From the NCBI GenBank assembly GCA_026874595.1, contig CM049317.1:78486288-78550287 (forward strand): a stretch of 64,000 nt of DNA, read 5' to 3'. Source of the DNA: Sipunculus nudus (Eukaryota; Annelida; Sipuncula; Golfingiida; Sipunculidae). The position numbers were made by a program, and so were the translations under genes. A model generated the notes under the pieces. The model was not told where the DNA came from. It worked only from the letters and a program-made list of their open reading frames with translations, and ran no database searches. Below, piece after piece: positions 23,451 to 34,915 of the stretch (position 1 is the first letter of the stretch; the number at the start of each line of letters is the position of its first letter).

Positions 23451-24553
23451 ATATATGCAATGATTCTAGATTTCAGCGGAACTCAGAACTGACCATGAAG
23501 GTCAAAGTCACTGCTTTTCGAACGCCTTTGAGATTTTGGCAGAAAGAACTTGTGTGTCAAATGTGAAGACAAATCTTGAGAACTTTCAAAGTCAATGGTT
23601 ACAATAATCCTAGAATTGCACAAATATATCCTTAAAGACAAAGTCAAGGTCACCATGCAGAACCCAAAATATAAGAGAACCCAGTTAAAAAAACTTGTGT
23701 TGATTCTGAGGGGGAAAATCTGTAATACTTCTTAAGTTACTGTGTTAACAAGACATATTATTCTGGAAAATAAACTGTACTTTGAATAACAATTGTATTT
23801 GTTAGTGTTCAAGTTACACATGAAAGTTTTGCCACTGTTAAGTTGCCAACACACTGAACGTTGAGATTGTTTCAGTCAGCCGGTACATGAATTACAGTTA
23901 GACTGCGTTCGTCAGGTGAGGACCTGCATATCTCACGCTGATTGGCTGAGCTAGAGACACATTTTGAAACCAGCCTGCTTCGATAAGCGAGGGTCTGATA
24001 AACGGTGACACACTGACTCACTGGGGCTGAGGGTTAAATATAGTGTTAAAAATCTTGCCGTACTCAAATAGCGGAGGACTAAAAATATTAAGACTGATTA
24101 AATGAGAATATATATATGTATATGTATATATTGCAAGCTGCAAGCCCACAATAGGAGGTTACTGAATTTACCATGTTGGTTTTTTAAAAAGATTCTGGGC
24201 AAGACCACTTTAATTACTCCTAACGTCACTGGAAAAGACCTTAGTGCAGCTAGGCGGTGATGTGTGGCGCTGACTGTCCGGAACGGCCCAAGTTTACCAG
24301 TCCATGAAATGAGAGGGTCAGAAAGTAGTAATTGATTATGTAAGTTGCCGCAAGTTTGCAGTACCGACACTAAGTGCGACATAGTGAGAGAACGTTTCTC
24401 TGTCAGAGCCATTTCATTGACTAAGCCAGTCTACCATTGGTCTTTTTATTAACTGTATGTTACATATTTGTAGAGTTTGAAAGTACACCTAATAATTATA
24501 AAGGTATACACCAATGTGAAGCAATAAGTTTGTATATGCTTTGTTTCGACATT
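23451..24553. other. Mixed noncoding DNA, nothing recognised
   Basis: TCAAAGTCA and AAGGTCACC words near 23505 and 23645 resemble worn dispersed repeat. No convincing exon or RNA gene is seen on either strand. Confidence 0.4.
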
Positions 24554-24898
24554 CGCTCTTTACACAACGCTTCAACTATAGGCCCACTGCCTATATGGTA
24601 AGCGCTGTTTGTTATGACCTAGTATCCTGAATTGCAACACCAGAGGGGAGCACTGTATTTTTGTCCAATCAGATGAGACCTTGTGCTGGAAGACACGGCG
24701 AAACGAGGAAAACACAGAGCCAATCATGTTCATTTCGTTTTGAGTGACAGCTCATCGTCCCGGTAATGGTCTGAACAGGCCTCAGGCTCGGAGAGAATTG
24801 CCGCAGACGTGGTTTGCTTAGGGCCTTGGGCACATAGGATGCCCGGCCAGTGAGCTGTAATTCAAACGAATCGTAACAACAAAGGCTGCATGCACACC
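24554..24898 (+). repeat. Dispersed repeat, copy 1 of 4
   Basis: It starts CGCTCTTTACACA and contains CAGAGGGGAGCACTGTATTT, TTGTCCAATCAGATGAGACC and GTGACAGCTCATCG, ending near AACAACAAAGGCTGCATGCA. Copies lie inverted at 32928-33243 and 38454-38769, and in this orientation at 50175-50490. This copy has diverged and carries about 30 extra bases near 24812-24842. The other three are near-identical because they sit in the tandem and inverted duplications. The family is not identified; it has no coding capacity. Confidence 0.75.
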
Positions 24899-25194
24899 TA
24901 GCTGGCTGGTTTTAGTTCTGCAGACAACAGATACATGGCTACGCTAACACAGTCATACTGTCAGAATCAAATCAGTCGATGATGCGAGAATGCAGAGGGA
25001 GCAATTAAAATTTGATTGTTAACTGTTTTCAAAAGGCGCTTGAAGCACAGCTATGGACGGAGCCAAGATGCCTCTCAAGTGTTTGTTTATTTAAGCATTT
25101 GGTTGGCTGCTTGTCACATCATACGTACGTGTTTTTCAACGAACCGCCATCTGGTGTCTAAATATATCATTAACGGTCAAAGCTGAGCCCCTTA
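24899..25194. other. Unassigned DNA
   Basis: No open frame, repeat or RNA gene is recognised. Confidence 0.35.
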
Positions 25195-25490
25195 CGAAAA
25201 TGGAAAGTACTCACATATATGTGCCTTATATGTCCCTTATAAGGGACATACATTTCCCATATAAATGCTATGTATGTGAGTTATATGTATATTGCAGCTA
25301 TATGTTTAGTCAGGCATTGTTATATGTGAGTTATAAGGGAGCTGTATGTTTGTTCTATGTCAGTTATAAGGGAGTTGCACATGAGGCCATTCTGTACATT
25401 TCATCTATATGTTACTTGTATGGGAGATATAAGGGAGGTGAACGTGAAGGGGTTCTGTATATGTCAGTTATATGTCAGTTATAAGTTTAT
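25195..25490. repeat. Degenerate minisatellite of TATGTCAGTTATAAGGGAG-like units
   Basis: Variants of TATGTGAGTTATAAGGGAG recur at irregular spacing of about 25-50 bp. A perfect 22-bp palindrome lies at 25229-25250, with half-site TATGTCCCTTA. The plus-strand open frame gives Tyr/Cys-rich low-complexity protein and is not a credible gene. Confidence 0.6.
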
Positions 25491-26059
25491 ATACTGTGAG
25501 CTTACTGTTCTACAAGATATGACTTAGACATTTTCCAAGGGAACACAAATGCTGCAGAAACTTCTAAGACCCAGCTCCATTATGGTTTTAAGATTATGAA
25601 TTATAATTGAATAATATCAAAATAACCAGCTTCCTCAGAACTTTATGTATATTGGACAAATCATACTATAAATAATTTTTTTTTCATCTTATTTATACAT
25701 TAAGAGGTGTAAACTATGGTAATCATGCATGCAGTAAAACATCATTTATCCAAAACACAATACAAAAAAATAATTTGCCTACCGTATATTTCACATTGGT
25801 TATAATTTGTGCCCTTGATAATTATAAGAAAAAATAATTCTTTTGGAATGTAGTGTATATACCTCAGGAACAAAACACCACATCTTGTACTGATTGTTTG
25901 TACTGGGACCTAGAGCCCCGATTCAGAGTAACTAATTGCATTCTGCAAGTATAACCGTTAAGTTCTGTGCCATGTCTGACTGATCAAAATCATGTCTATG
26001 TCCAACTGCTATGATTTGAGCCCATCTGACTTTCACAGTGATAAGAATCATGATCTTTT
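25491..26059. other. AT-rich DNA, nothing recognised
   Basis: No convincing exon, repeat or RNA gene is visible on either strand. Confidence 0.4.
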
Positions 26060-26640
26060 CTTTGGCTCAAAGAATAAAGGTCACCATTACCTAGTTTCGG
26101 GTTTTATAAGGAGATTTGCCTAGACACTCCCTTGATGTTGTTTTGGAAGATTCTTGGCCTACCAGCTACAATTAATACCTGTCTGACACTCAGGGTGCTC
26201 AAATCATGTTTTGTCTGAATAACTCTCAGAATATAGGTCACAGTTACCTAATTTTAGGTTTCCAGCCTGAGTTTGAATGTTAAGTTAGAAGACTCATGGC
26301 CTAATGGATAATATTTGTTCTGCGTCTGACCTTGTGTATTAAAATTCAAATATCTGAATATCAAATATATGTCAGGTAAGAATATTCTTTTCATAACTGA
26401 ATCAATTTATGCCCTGTCTGACTGTCTGGATGGTAAAACTCATGTTCTTGACCAGTAGCAAAATTTAGGTCACTATGACCTTATGCAGATTTGCATAAAA
26501 GCTCTCTGGGTGTGAGTTAGAAGTATCTAGGTCCAACAGTTATTTTGTGCTCTGTTATTGTACGCTTGATGGACAGACGACTGACAATGGGTAATCGCTA
26601 TGGCTCAGATGACTTACAGTCATCTGAACTTTAAAAAAAT
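26060..26640 (+). repeat. Diverged tandem dispersed repeat with bivalve-type tail
   Basis: Three to four worn units of about 130-170 bp contain AAAGGTCACCATTACCTA, ATAGGTCACAGTTACCTA and TTAGGTCACTATGACCTT, each followed by a line like TTAGAAG.CT..GGCC. The end reads GATGGACAGACGACTGACAATGG and then CAGATGACTTACAGTCATCTGA. The latter contains an inverted repeat and resembles the tails at 2860 and 5720. Confidence 0.6.
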
Positions 26641-26815
26641 CAACAAGGGTTATACTGACCATGAAGGGTTATGAATGACATTGTCTTCATCACGAAACCC
26701 AAACATTCCTTTTACATTTGTAGACATAACATCTTTTATTGTCAGTTGGTGTATATGTTTTAGCTATTAGGAAAAGGTATGTATAAATCTAATTTATATA
26801 TACAAATTGACCTAC

Positions 26816-26891
26816 CATTGAACTTAATGATTGGCAGATTGTCAGAGTCCTTCCAAAGACTGATTCTGAAGTATAGTGGGATGTGGTGGCT
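26816..26891 (-). CDS. Exon-like fragment of a xanthine dehydrogenase/aldehyde oxidase-type protein
   Basis: On the minus strand an acceptor (TTTTACCTGACAG) and a donor (G|GTAGGT) bound a 76-bp open frame with one codon phase and no stop. It reads SHH, then IPLYFRISLWKDSDNLP, then IIKFN. From family knowledge this fits the segment of the molybdenum-cofactor domain where the family has a stretch of the form -IP-.F-R-V-.-L- shortly before its conserved GEPP motif. The next exon, which should carry GEPP, was not found below 26816; a dispersed repeat occupies 26060-26640. The fragment follows the exon at 27151-27279 in the order expected of a minus-strand gene. It may belong to a live gene mostly outside the window or to a relic. 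Confidence 0.45.
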
Positions 26892-27150
26892 CTGTCAGGT
26901 AAAACAGAGAAGTAACATTATGTTACTATGTTGCTGGGTTTTAATTGTTACAAATACATCCTTCTAAACAAATTGAACTCAGTTTAATAAATAAGTCATA
27001 AATTGCACATAATTTGAAATAAATATTTAAAACATATCTGAAGTTGTTCAGGATAAGGCATTTAAAACTTTTACTTGAATTCCTAGATATCGCACTTCGG
27101 TAATGTAAGTACCACATGCCTGTACTCCTATTAACTGTAATGCACCTCAC

Positions 27151-27279
27151 CTGTGTGCTGGATACTGTTTGGTTCCAGTTTTATGGTCGATGACCTCTTT
27201 CTTTTTCTGTTAACATATAGCCAATTCCAACCATGAAGGCTCCCTCTGTCTGACCAAATTGTCCAGCATGGGGATCATA
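27151..27279 (-). pseudogene. Frameshifted exon of a xanthine dehydrogenase/aldehyde oxidase-type protein
   Basis: On the minus strand an acceptor (GAATTGTTGCAG) and donor (CAG|GTGAGG) bound 129 bp. The frame gives GQTEGAFMVGIGYMLTEKE. This fits the conserved GQ.EGAF..G.G segment of the molybdenum-cofactor domain, which in the family lies near the active-site part of the C-terminal half. The frame then hits TAA. A one-base shift in the A-rich stretch around 27200-27210 restores a family-like continuation, EVIDHKTGTKQYPAH. A second shift may lie just before GQ, since an alternative frame there reads SMIPMLD, like the family's SMNP..D. So this is either a decayed copy or consensus error in A-rich sequence. 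A possible small exon (TGMWYLHYRSA) lies between this one and 26891. Confidence 0.5.
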
Positions 27280-27289
27280 CTGCAACAAT

Positions 27290-28289
27290 TCAGGCAACTA
27301 TTGAACAAAATACCTCAAATATCAAACTACACATGATGAAATTTAATAGCAATATATCTGTGATTTTTGAAACCTGACATGATTAAAAATTTTAACTAGA
27401 TTAACATTTAAATATGGAAATACTACTGATCTTGAATATTTGTAATCATTATTGTTATATATAAGTACAACTATATATTCAGCTTGAACCATCCAAGTAA
27501 CTATTACAAGACAAACACATTTCTTATACTGCATTTTTAAATGATGTTAATTTTTCTTAACCTAAATCAAAATATATAATAAATGTTTAAACTTTAATTT
27601 AATTTCATGATGTAATATGACATCGAAAATAAGAATAGGTGAGCAAACTGCAGGACAAAAAATTGCAGCAATTTAGAGATGCCTTATACTGATCGATTTC
27701 ATGTGCAACTACTGACCTTTAACCAAAATCCATTAGTAAAACCAACTGGTTGATTTTGTACTTACTGGTCAGAATGTTAGCTGCAGCTCCATTAAGCACA
27801 TCCCTGAAGATACTGAACTGATGAAGTGGGAAGCACCTTCATGGGCACAGTGAATATCCTTCAGAGAAAGAATTTATATTATGTGCTTATATGTGGTTTT
27901 AACCCCAATTTGTATTATATACAGTTTTCAAATTAAAAGTGAACAAATATCCCCTTGATCAGGATGCAAATCATTAGCATCAGTGGGCTAAGTGTTCAGA
28001 CCTGCATTGAGCATTCATTCAATGAGTACCTGTATTGAACAGTTTGTCAATTGCAAATTTTATATGAGACGGTTTGGAGTTAGGAGCCCCTTGTTCAATT
28101 TATTAACTGAAATCAAATGCTGTAAAAATTAAAAACTTCCATTTTCAAATGAGCATAATCAAATTTTGATGAGCAAGTTTAAACAAGCCAATTAGCTATA
28201 TACATTGATTCTACACTGTAATATATGCAACAGTGTAGCCTGAAACCATTTAATGATTCAATAAGGAAAAATATTTTTTAGCATACCAA
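27290..28289. other. AT-rich DNA with one weak exon candidate
   Basis: A minus-strand segment at 27766-27817 is flanked by CATCAG and GTAAGT and reads FSIFRDVLNGAAANILT. I cannot assign it. The rest is AT-rich with no recognisable feature. Confidence 0.3.
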
Positions 28290-28885
28290 TTTTTGCATGA
28301 ATAGTTTTTGCCATATGCATTAAAAAAGGTTGCATATAAAATCCTAAAAATATAAGTAAATTTAGAATTTTTGCATCATTTTTTATCCTTAGTTTGGCTT
28401 AAATTATGTCAAATTATGCACAAATTTATATTTTATTATATTTTAAATCACAATATGTTAAAACATAATTTAAAAGTTTTTCTTTAAGGAAATATCACTT
28501 TAAAAACATAATGTCACAACATGGAATCTTCAAAATTATACTTTGAATCATCATTAAAAAAAATTTTTGAGCACCGCAGTTTTTGGAAGATGCTTAATTT
28601 TATTATCTAAATAAAAGATTCAGTAAATTTGATTAAAAGTTCCCTTTTCAAATCAGTTATACACACTGATGGTTGGCTGAGAGAGAAACAATATAATTAT
28701 GCTAATTTCCATCTCAACTATAATTCAACATTGAAATTTATATTCAATTTCACACATGTTGAAAAAGAACCCAAAGTTTTTACTCATCTGAATTAAGGAA
28801 TTCCTCATATTATAAACATCCATACTTTTATATCGAAATATCACTTATAATTAGTGGACACAAATAAATATGCACTTTGATCATT
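28290..28885 (+). repeat. Old duplicated segment, paralogous to 3500-4080
   Basis: Colinear with 3500-4080 over about 590 bp with many indels. The left breakpoint of the 5.5-kb tandem duplication (28450) falls inside it. Confidence 0.6.
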
Positions 28886-29205
28886 GTAACCCCTTGTATA
28901 TCAGCTACTGATGTGAAAAACATATGTGTTCACATTGGTGGAAAATGAAAAATGCCTGTCTGTGCACGTGTTTGCCTGTCTCAGGCATATATGTGTGTGT
29001 ATAGGTTCAGCCTATAAATACTTTTTAAATAACTTTTAACAAATACTTTAAAAATAATTATAAAATTAAAATTACAATCTGTTTTGTGTTTTTGTATACA
29101 TGCCATTTACATTATGATACTAACAGCAACTGATTCCTGTCAGCTCTTACAAACATTTTTGACATTCTAAATAACAATTCAGACACTGACAGTTATAAGC
29201 TAGCT

Positions 29206-29392
29206 TATACTAATGGTTGACAATATTCTTGACTGCGCCATCTCCAAAATGGCAAAGAATCCTTTAAACAAAAACATTATAATCATGATACTGATTACCT
29301 CCAAATTACCTCCATTGTTTACAGGGTTGTGGGTTGGTTATTACCCTGAACCTGCACAAAATTTCATCCAAATCTGTTCATAACATTTTTGT
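29206..29392 (+). repeat. Left direct repeat bracketing the LINE fragment
   Basis: Ordered words ACCATCTCCAAAAT-like, GCAAAGAATCCTTTAAA, ATACTGATTAC and TCTGTTCATAACATTTTTG recur at 30570-30722, just after the LINE. The pair has diverged, so it is not a simple target-site duplication. It is repeated at 34731-34917 in copy 2. Confidence 0.6.
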
Positions 29393-30569
29393 AAGCAAGA
29401 CCAAGCAATGGCATAAAACATAACTGTTCAGCATGGTGTTTCCTGCCATGCTAATGGAAGCTTTAAACATGGATGATGCTGGAGTAGGTCTTAGATACTG
29501 CACAGATAGGGAGCTCCTCAATCGCAGAAGTCTGTATGCTTTTATGAAAGGCATGACAACCAATATCCGTGACCTGTCTTTGCTGATGATTGCGCCCTGA
29601 ATGTATCTTCAGAGTCAGACATGCAGCACACCATGGACCAGTTTTCCTGTGCATGTGACAACTTCAGGCTTACCATCAGCATAAAGAAGACTGAAGTGAT
29701 GCACCAACCAACACCATGAAAGCAATATGATGAACCCTCTATTATGGTGCATAGATCAAGTCTGAAGTGGACAAATTCACATATCTGGGAAGCACATTGT
29801 TAAAAACAGCAATCATAGATGATGAGGTCAAAAGCAAAGTAGCAAAAGTGAGCACTGCTTTCGGTAGACTCCGCTCAAACATCTGGGAGCGTAGAGGCAA
29901 ACATCTCAAAACCAAGATCCAGGTCTACAAGATAGTAGTCATCATTACCCTGCTGTATGGCTGTGAGACATGAACTGTCTATGCAAGACATGCCAAACAA
30001 CTAAAACCATTTCACCTGAACTGCCTCTGTTGACTGATGAACATTAGACGGCAAGACAAAGTTCGAGACAGAGGTCCTAACACATGCCAACCTCCCCATC
30101 AATCTACACCATCTTATATCAATCCCAGGTCCAATGGTCAGATCATGTTTGCCGCATGCCAGATAAAGTCTCCCAAAACTACTCTAGTATGGAGAACTAG
30201 AGTTTGGGAAAAGATCCAATCGGAGGTCAGTTGAGGGGCTACAAGGACAGTCTCAAAGCATCACCAAAAAAACTATCGATCAACAAAATATGTTGGAAAG
30301 GATTCAACAGCGTGGCATGCAGCTGCACTCAGATGTGTAGTAGACACTGAGATAGCATGACTAGTGTTGACCAGAAGAAAACTTGAGGTCTGCAAGGCAA
30401 GGATGGCAACTACCTCAACAGCAACCACTGACAACATGTGGGAGGTTCTTCTTTGCCTGGATTGGCCTGAAAAGTCATCTCTGGCCACACAAAGTTAGAT
30501 CAACTATAAAACCTTGATCATTGTGGTCATCTTCGCAAAGCAATGGAAGAACACCACATCATCACTAGT
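29391..30569 (+). pseudogene. Dead LINE reverse-transcriptase fragment, copy 1
   Basis: This is the 3' part of a non-LTR retrotransposon polyprotein. In order on the plus strand I see a palm-domain stretch (VFPAMLMEA near 29436), the catalytic box FADDCALN (29579-29602), the stretch LTISIKKTEVMHQPTP, then DKFTYLGSTL (from 29770), AFGRLRSNIWERRG and LLYGCET (to 29973). Further on come NIRRQDKV and a C-terminal CGRFFFAWIGLKSHLWPHK, which looks like a zinc-finger-type tail. At least two frameshifts and several in-frame stops separate these blocks, including TGA where Trp is expected after CET. No endonuclease domain remains. The element cannot be active. The clade is not determined; such sequences are abundant in molluscs. 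Confidence 0.85.
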
Positions 30570-32399
30570 GATTGGCAATGGTCTTGATTGCACCATCTCC
30601 AAAATCGCAAAGAATCCTTAAAACCACAATACTGATTACTTCCAATGTTTGCTTGGTTGCTGGCTTGGTATTACCTTGGACCTACACAAAATGTTATCAA
30701 ATTCTGTTCATAACATTTTTGGGTGATGTTGCTCACCGACAACCCATGAACATTGATAAAGTTATGATACCTTTAGCACTTTTTAGAGTTTTAATTAATG
30801 TATTACATATATAAACATGAATTAACATGTTAACTGCAAGGTCTGATATAAAGAGTGAATAAAGAATCAGTTTATGCACCTAATCAAAGTAGACAGACAG
30901 TTATGCTTCAATAACTTTAAAAATTAGATGAAAATATTCATAAACAAAATACATGTATACCAAAATGCAATTAAAAATTTGTTGTTCTAACAATTTCTTT
31001 TTCAAAATTAATCTAATACAATTCTGATTACTTTCCAGAATTAGAAAAGAATAAATGATAATCAATACAATATCAATTACATCACAAGCAATTACAGTAA
31101 CTTCAAATACTATTACCTTTATACCAAACTGAACTATATATATGTGTGTTATGTGTGTGTTTGTGTGTGTGAATGATATTTACATGCCTTAACATAATCT
31201 GGACCCCCCCCTTTCAAAAATAAATAATAATAATCGTAGATCTGCAGCTGTTTTTTCTAAGAGGATGTCAGCCCTAACCTTCATTTCACTGTCAGGTCTG
31301 CAACTGTGTCTCTTCTCCTGTATTAAACTCAGAGGTCTGCGAGTGCTTCATGGCTTGAAAACCATTTTTTTCCATATGGCCAGTGGACTGTGCTTTACAG
31401 TGGATTATCCTTCAAGCTCATTCAATCTTGAAGGATTTTAAAGGCTCGTACTGCTGCCTACAAATTATATCATATGAAATAAATCATCCATGAAGAATAT
31501 CTGCCAGATATATATGTACATCCATTCAGTATGTACCTTTCAAGGCCATTATTCATTCTGTAACTTTGAATACTTAAAGTAGGCAACAATTTATCAAAGA
31601 TCCAGAAACTCTGACTTGTCCTGTTGCTGCATTTATTCTAAGTTATTATTTTGTGACTATATTGCATTTACCAAATTGTTTTATATGTAGTAATCTGATC
31701 AGTTACCATATGCAGTGCTGTACAGCAAAGTCATGAAATGCCATTCAGTGGATTTTGAACCATTAGGAAGATTTTGTATTTCAATGCTTTAAAATTACAC
31801 TGACACAAATTTCAAAGGCAACATTTACATCTCGAATAAACACATTTGCTCCCTACTATCAAACTGTTGGCTGGGATGTGATCAAATTCCGGAGATACTC
31901 AGGAGTGCCATGGCCAAAGCTTGGCACACCTGTAGAAAAAAAAAATTAAGCCATATTTTCCAAGCATTAAGAACATGATCATAAACTTAGGAAAGGTATG
32001 TATTTCAGTATATCAGGTAGACTGAAATAAGGTACTGCTCTTTATTTAGAAAAGTGATGCTTCAGTGGGATCTCCAAATTAAGTGGAAAATTTCAACCTC
32101 CAAAATGAGGAATCATAGTACTGTGAGAATAAATGCACTGGAAAAGCTCATGTGAAAACATGAAAGGCAATTTAATAACTATATAAAATTTCAAGGGGTC
32201 AAATGATGGAAATATGTGGAATCTTGAATTGTATTTATGATAATCCTTGACGCAACAGTTCAACAAAAAAAATTGTATTACAGAGTTAATCTGTGTAAAG
32301 GGTCAAGTTCAACATTCCAAGGGCATGTCTTTTGAAACATACAAAATAAAATATTTTCATATGTCATGACCAATTAATTTGTTTGAGAGTGTAATTACA
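30570..32399. other. AT-rich DNA inside tandem copy 1
   Basis: It starts with the right direct repeat that brackets the LINE (30570-30722). It also has a GT-rich tract (31138-31172) and a C8 run near 31204. A minus-strand counterpart of 30995 onward forms the outer part of the palindrome arm. No gene is recognised; short frames are not supported by domain or splice context. Confidence 0.5.
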
Positions 32400-32690
32400 T
32401 GGAAACCTTATAATGGGCACATCATGCTGTTACAACCTCGCTATTACAGGCAACTTTCTATCATGGTCACACCTTTACTATGGACACCTACCTATTTTGG
32501 ACAGCTCTCTATCATGGACACCTCTCCATTATGACCTTTATTACAGGTAACACTCTATTACAGCCATTACTCTATTACATGTACCATGCAGTTAGTTTCT
32601 TTATTACAGAAAATAATACATACAATCACTTCTCTATTACAGGCACTTCTCTTGTACAGGTACCAATATCTTATGGGCAAAATATATTAT
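32400..32690 (+). repeat. Degenerate minisatellite (TCTATTACAGGCAC type)
   Basis: Variants of CTCTATTACAGGCAC and CTATCATGGACACCT recur every 20-30 bp. Copies lie at 37926-38215 and, inverted, at 50729-51018. The 82-codon open frame through it is repeat-derived. Confidence 0.65.
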
Positions 32691-32927
32691 ACCTAAATAA
32701 GTTAAAGTCTTATACCAATATACAATGAAATGACATACACCCCAAAGTTTAATCTCAAATAGCTTTAGCTATTTTATAGGGAAAAAATGAAAAAAAAATG
32801 CTTATAAATAAACCTTAACAATTAAAGGTTAGAGGGATTAAAAGATAATACATTAAAGGGAGTATTATGCTGCCGATTTTTGGTGAATTCAATGGAAACT
32901 CTGAATGCCATCATGTGACCAGAATAA

Positions 32928-33243
32928 GGTGTGCACATAGCCTTTGTTGTTACGTTTCATTTGAATTACAGCTAACCGGCCAGGCATCCTATGTGCCCAT
33001 TCTCTCTGAGCCTGTTGCCTTTTCAGATGGTTACCTGGGCGATGAGCTGTCACACAAAACGAAATGACCAACTTGGGCTCCGTGTATTCCTCGCTTGGCT
33101 TTGTCTTCCAGCACAAGGTCTCATCTGATTGGACAAAAATACAGTGCTCCCCTCTGGTGTAGCAATTCAGGATACCAGGTCATAGCAAAGAGCGTTTATG
33201 ATATAAGTAGAAGGCCTATAGGTAATGCACTGTGTAAAGAGCG
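32928..33243 (-). repeat. Dispersed repeat, copy 2 of 4
   Basis: Inverted relative to 24554-24898 and clearly homologous, with the same GAGGGGAGCACTGTATTTTT-type core on the minus strand. It is identical by eye to 38454-38769. Confidence 0.75.
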
Positions 33244-34915
33244 TAGGTCTTTTGTAAATTATGTAATTTCTTGAGCATCTATTTTTGAGCAATTTTTTCT
33301 CATATACCTTCAAGAACTGCCAAGGAACTTCCCTTCACCTGCACTGGTTTTAGTACCCATGTATTCCAGGGCTAGATATATCCTAATCTGAGCTCCAGGA
33401 TAAAGCTTGCAGCTAAATTCAGTGACAGATATTAAATAGTGCTAGCTAATTATATAAACTCAAAAGATTCACCAAGTAATTATATAATCAAGGCTTACAG
33501 GCCTTGTGCGAACCCGTGCAATGGGATATACAACATATATAATGCCTCCATGCAGGCCCGTTACTTTTCAAATACATGTGTGACATGTACATGTACAATG
33601 CAAGTACTGAACATTTTGAAAATGAGTACATGCACCAATTATACAAATGTCAATGCTGAAATACAGACATGGGTGCATAAAAATCATTGTAGGTGGTACC
33701 ACCTGTCTTGTGAATGAGAAAGCCATCAAAGATAAAGTATGGATATGCAAAATTTCAGGTAGATACTTCAAAGGACTCTTCGGCTATGTGCACAGATGCA
33801 TGTAACAAGTGAAGGTGGCACCACAAGTCTTACAAGTATATAAAAACTATTTAGGTGTATAATTTCAGGCTGATATGTCAAATCATTCCTGAGGATTAAG
33901 AAGATGCATACACTGTAAAAAAATATTGAAGGCAGCGCCAATTGTGTTGCATATAATGAAGCTATATGTTAAAAACAATATGTTAAAACATAATTTAAAA
34001 GTTTTTCTTTAAGGAAATATCACTTTAAAAACATAATGTCACAACATGGAATCTTCAAAATTATACTTTGAATCATCATTAAAAAAAATTTTTGAGCACC
34101 GCAGTTTTTGGAAGATGCTTAATTTTATTATCTAAATAAAAGATTCAGTAAATTTGATTAAAAGTTCCCTTTTCAAATCAGTTATACACACTGATGGTTG
34201 GCTGAGAGAGAAACAATATAATTATGCTAATTTCCATCTCAACTATAATTCAACATTGAAATTTATATTCAATTTCACACATGTTGAAAAAGAACCCAAA
34301 GTTTTTACTCATCTGAATTAAGGAATTCCTCATATTATAAACATCCATACTTTTATATCGAAATATCACTTATAATTAGTGGACACAAATAAATATGCAC
34401 TTTGATCATTGTAACCCCTTGTATATCAGCTACTGATGTGAAAAACATATGTGTTCACATTGGTGGAAAATGAAAAATGCCTGTCTGTGCACGTGTTTGC
34501 CTGTCTCAGGCATATATGTGTGTGTATAGGTTCAGCCTATAAATACTTTTTAAATAACTTTTAACAAATACTTTAAAAATAATTATAAAATTAAAATTAC
34601 AATCTGTTTTGTGTTTTTGTATACATGCCATTTACATTATGATACTAACAGCAACTGATTCCTGTCAGCTCTTACAAACATTTTTGACATTCTAAATAAC
34701 AATTCAGACACTGACAGTTATAAGCTAGCTTATACTAATGGTTGACAATATTCTTGACTGCACCATCTCCAAAATGGCAAAGAATCCTTTAAACAAAAAC
34801 ATTATAATCATGATACTGATTACCTCCAAATTACCTCCATTGTTTACAGGGTTGTGGGTTGGTTATTACCCTGAACCTGCACAAAATTTCATCCAAATCT
34901 GTTCATAACATTTTT

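Larger units (their letters stand above)
28450..33974 (+). repeat. Tandem duplication, copy 1 (5.5-kb unit)
   Basis: Compared by eye with 33975-39490 this differs by scattered substitutions and 1-bp indels at a steady offset of 5524-5526 bp. It contains the LINE fragment, a GT-rich tract (31138-31172), a TCTATTACAGGCAC-like minisatellite (32400-32690), an inverted copy of the dispersed repeat (32928-33243) and two to three units of the ~125-bp tandem repeat (33675-33965). The right junction has a short filler, ATGTTAAAA, copied from the sequence that starts copy 2. Confidence 0.95.

Noticed and set aside
29378-29654. Minus-strand frames across the LINE fragment
   Set aside because: The plus strand in the same place encodes clear reverse-transcriptase blocks (FADDCALN, FTYLGSTL), so the minus frames are shadows.
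32480-33116. Frames shared by 32.5, 38.0 and 50.7 kb as a three-copy gene
   Set aside because: All three copies are in the tandem and inverted duplications, so sharing is expected. The sequence is minisatellite and dispersed repeat with no domain.
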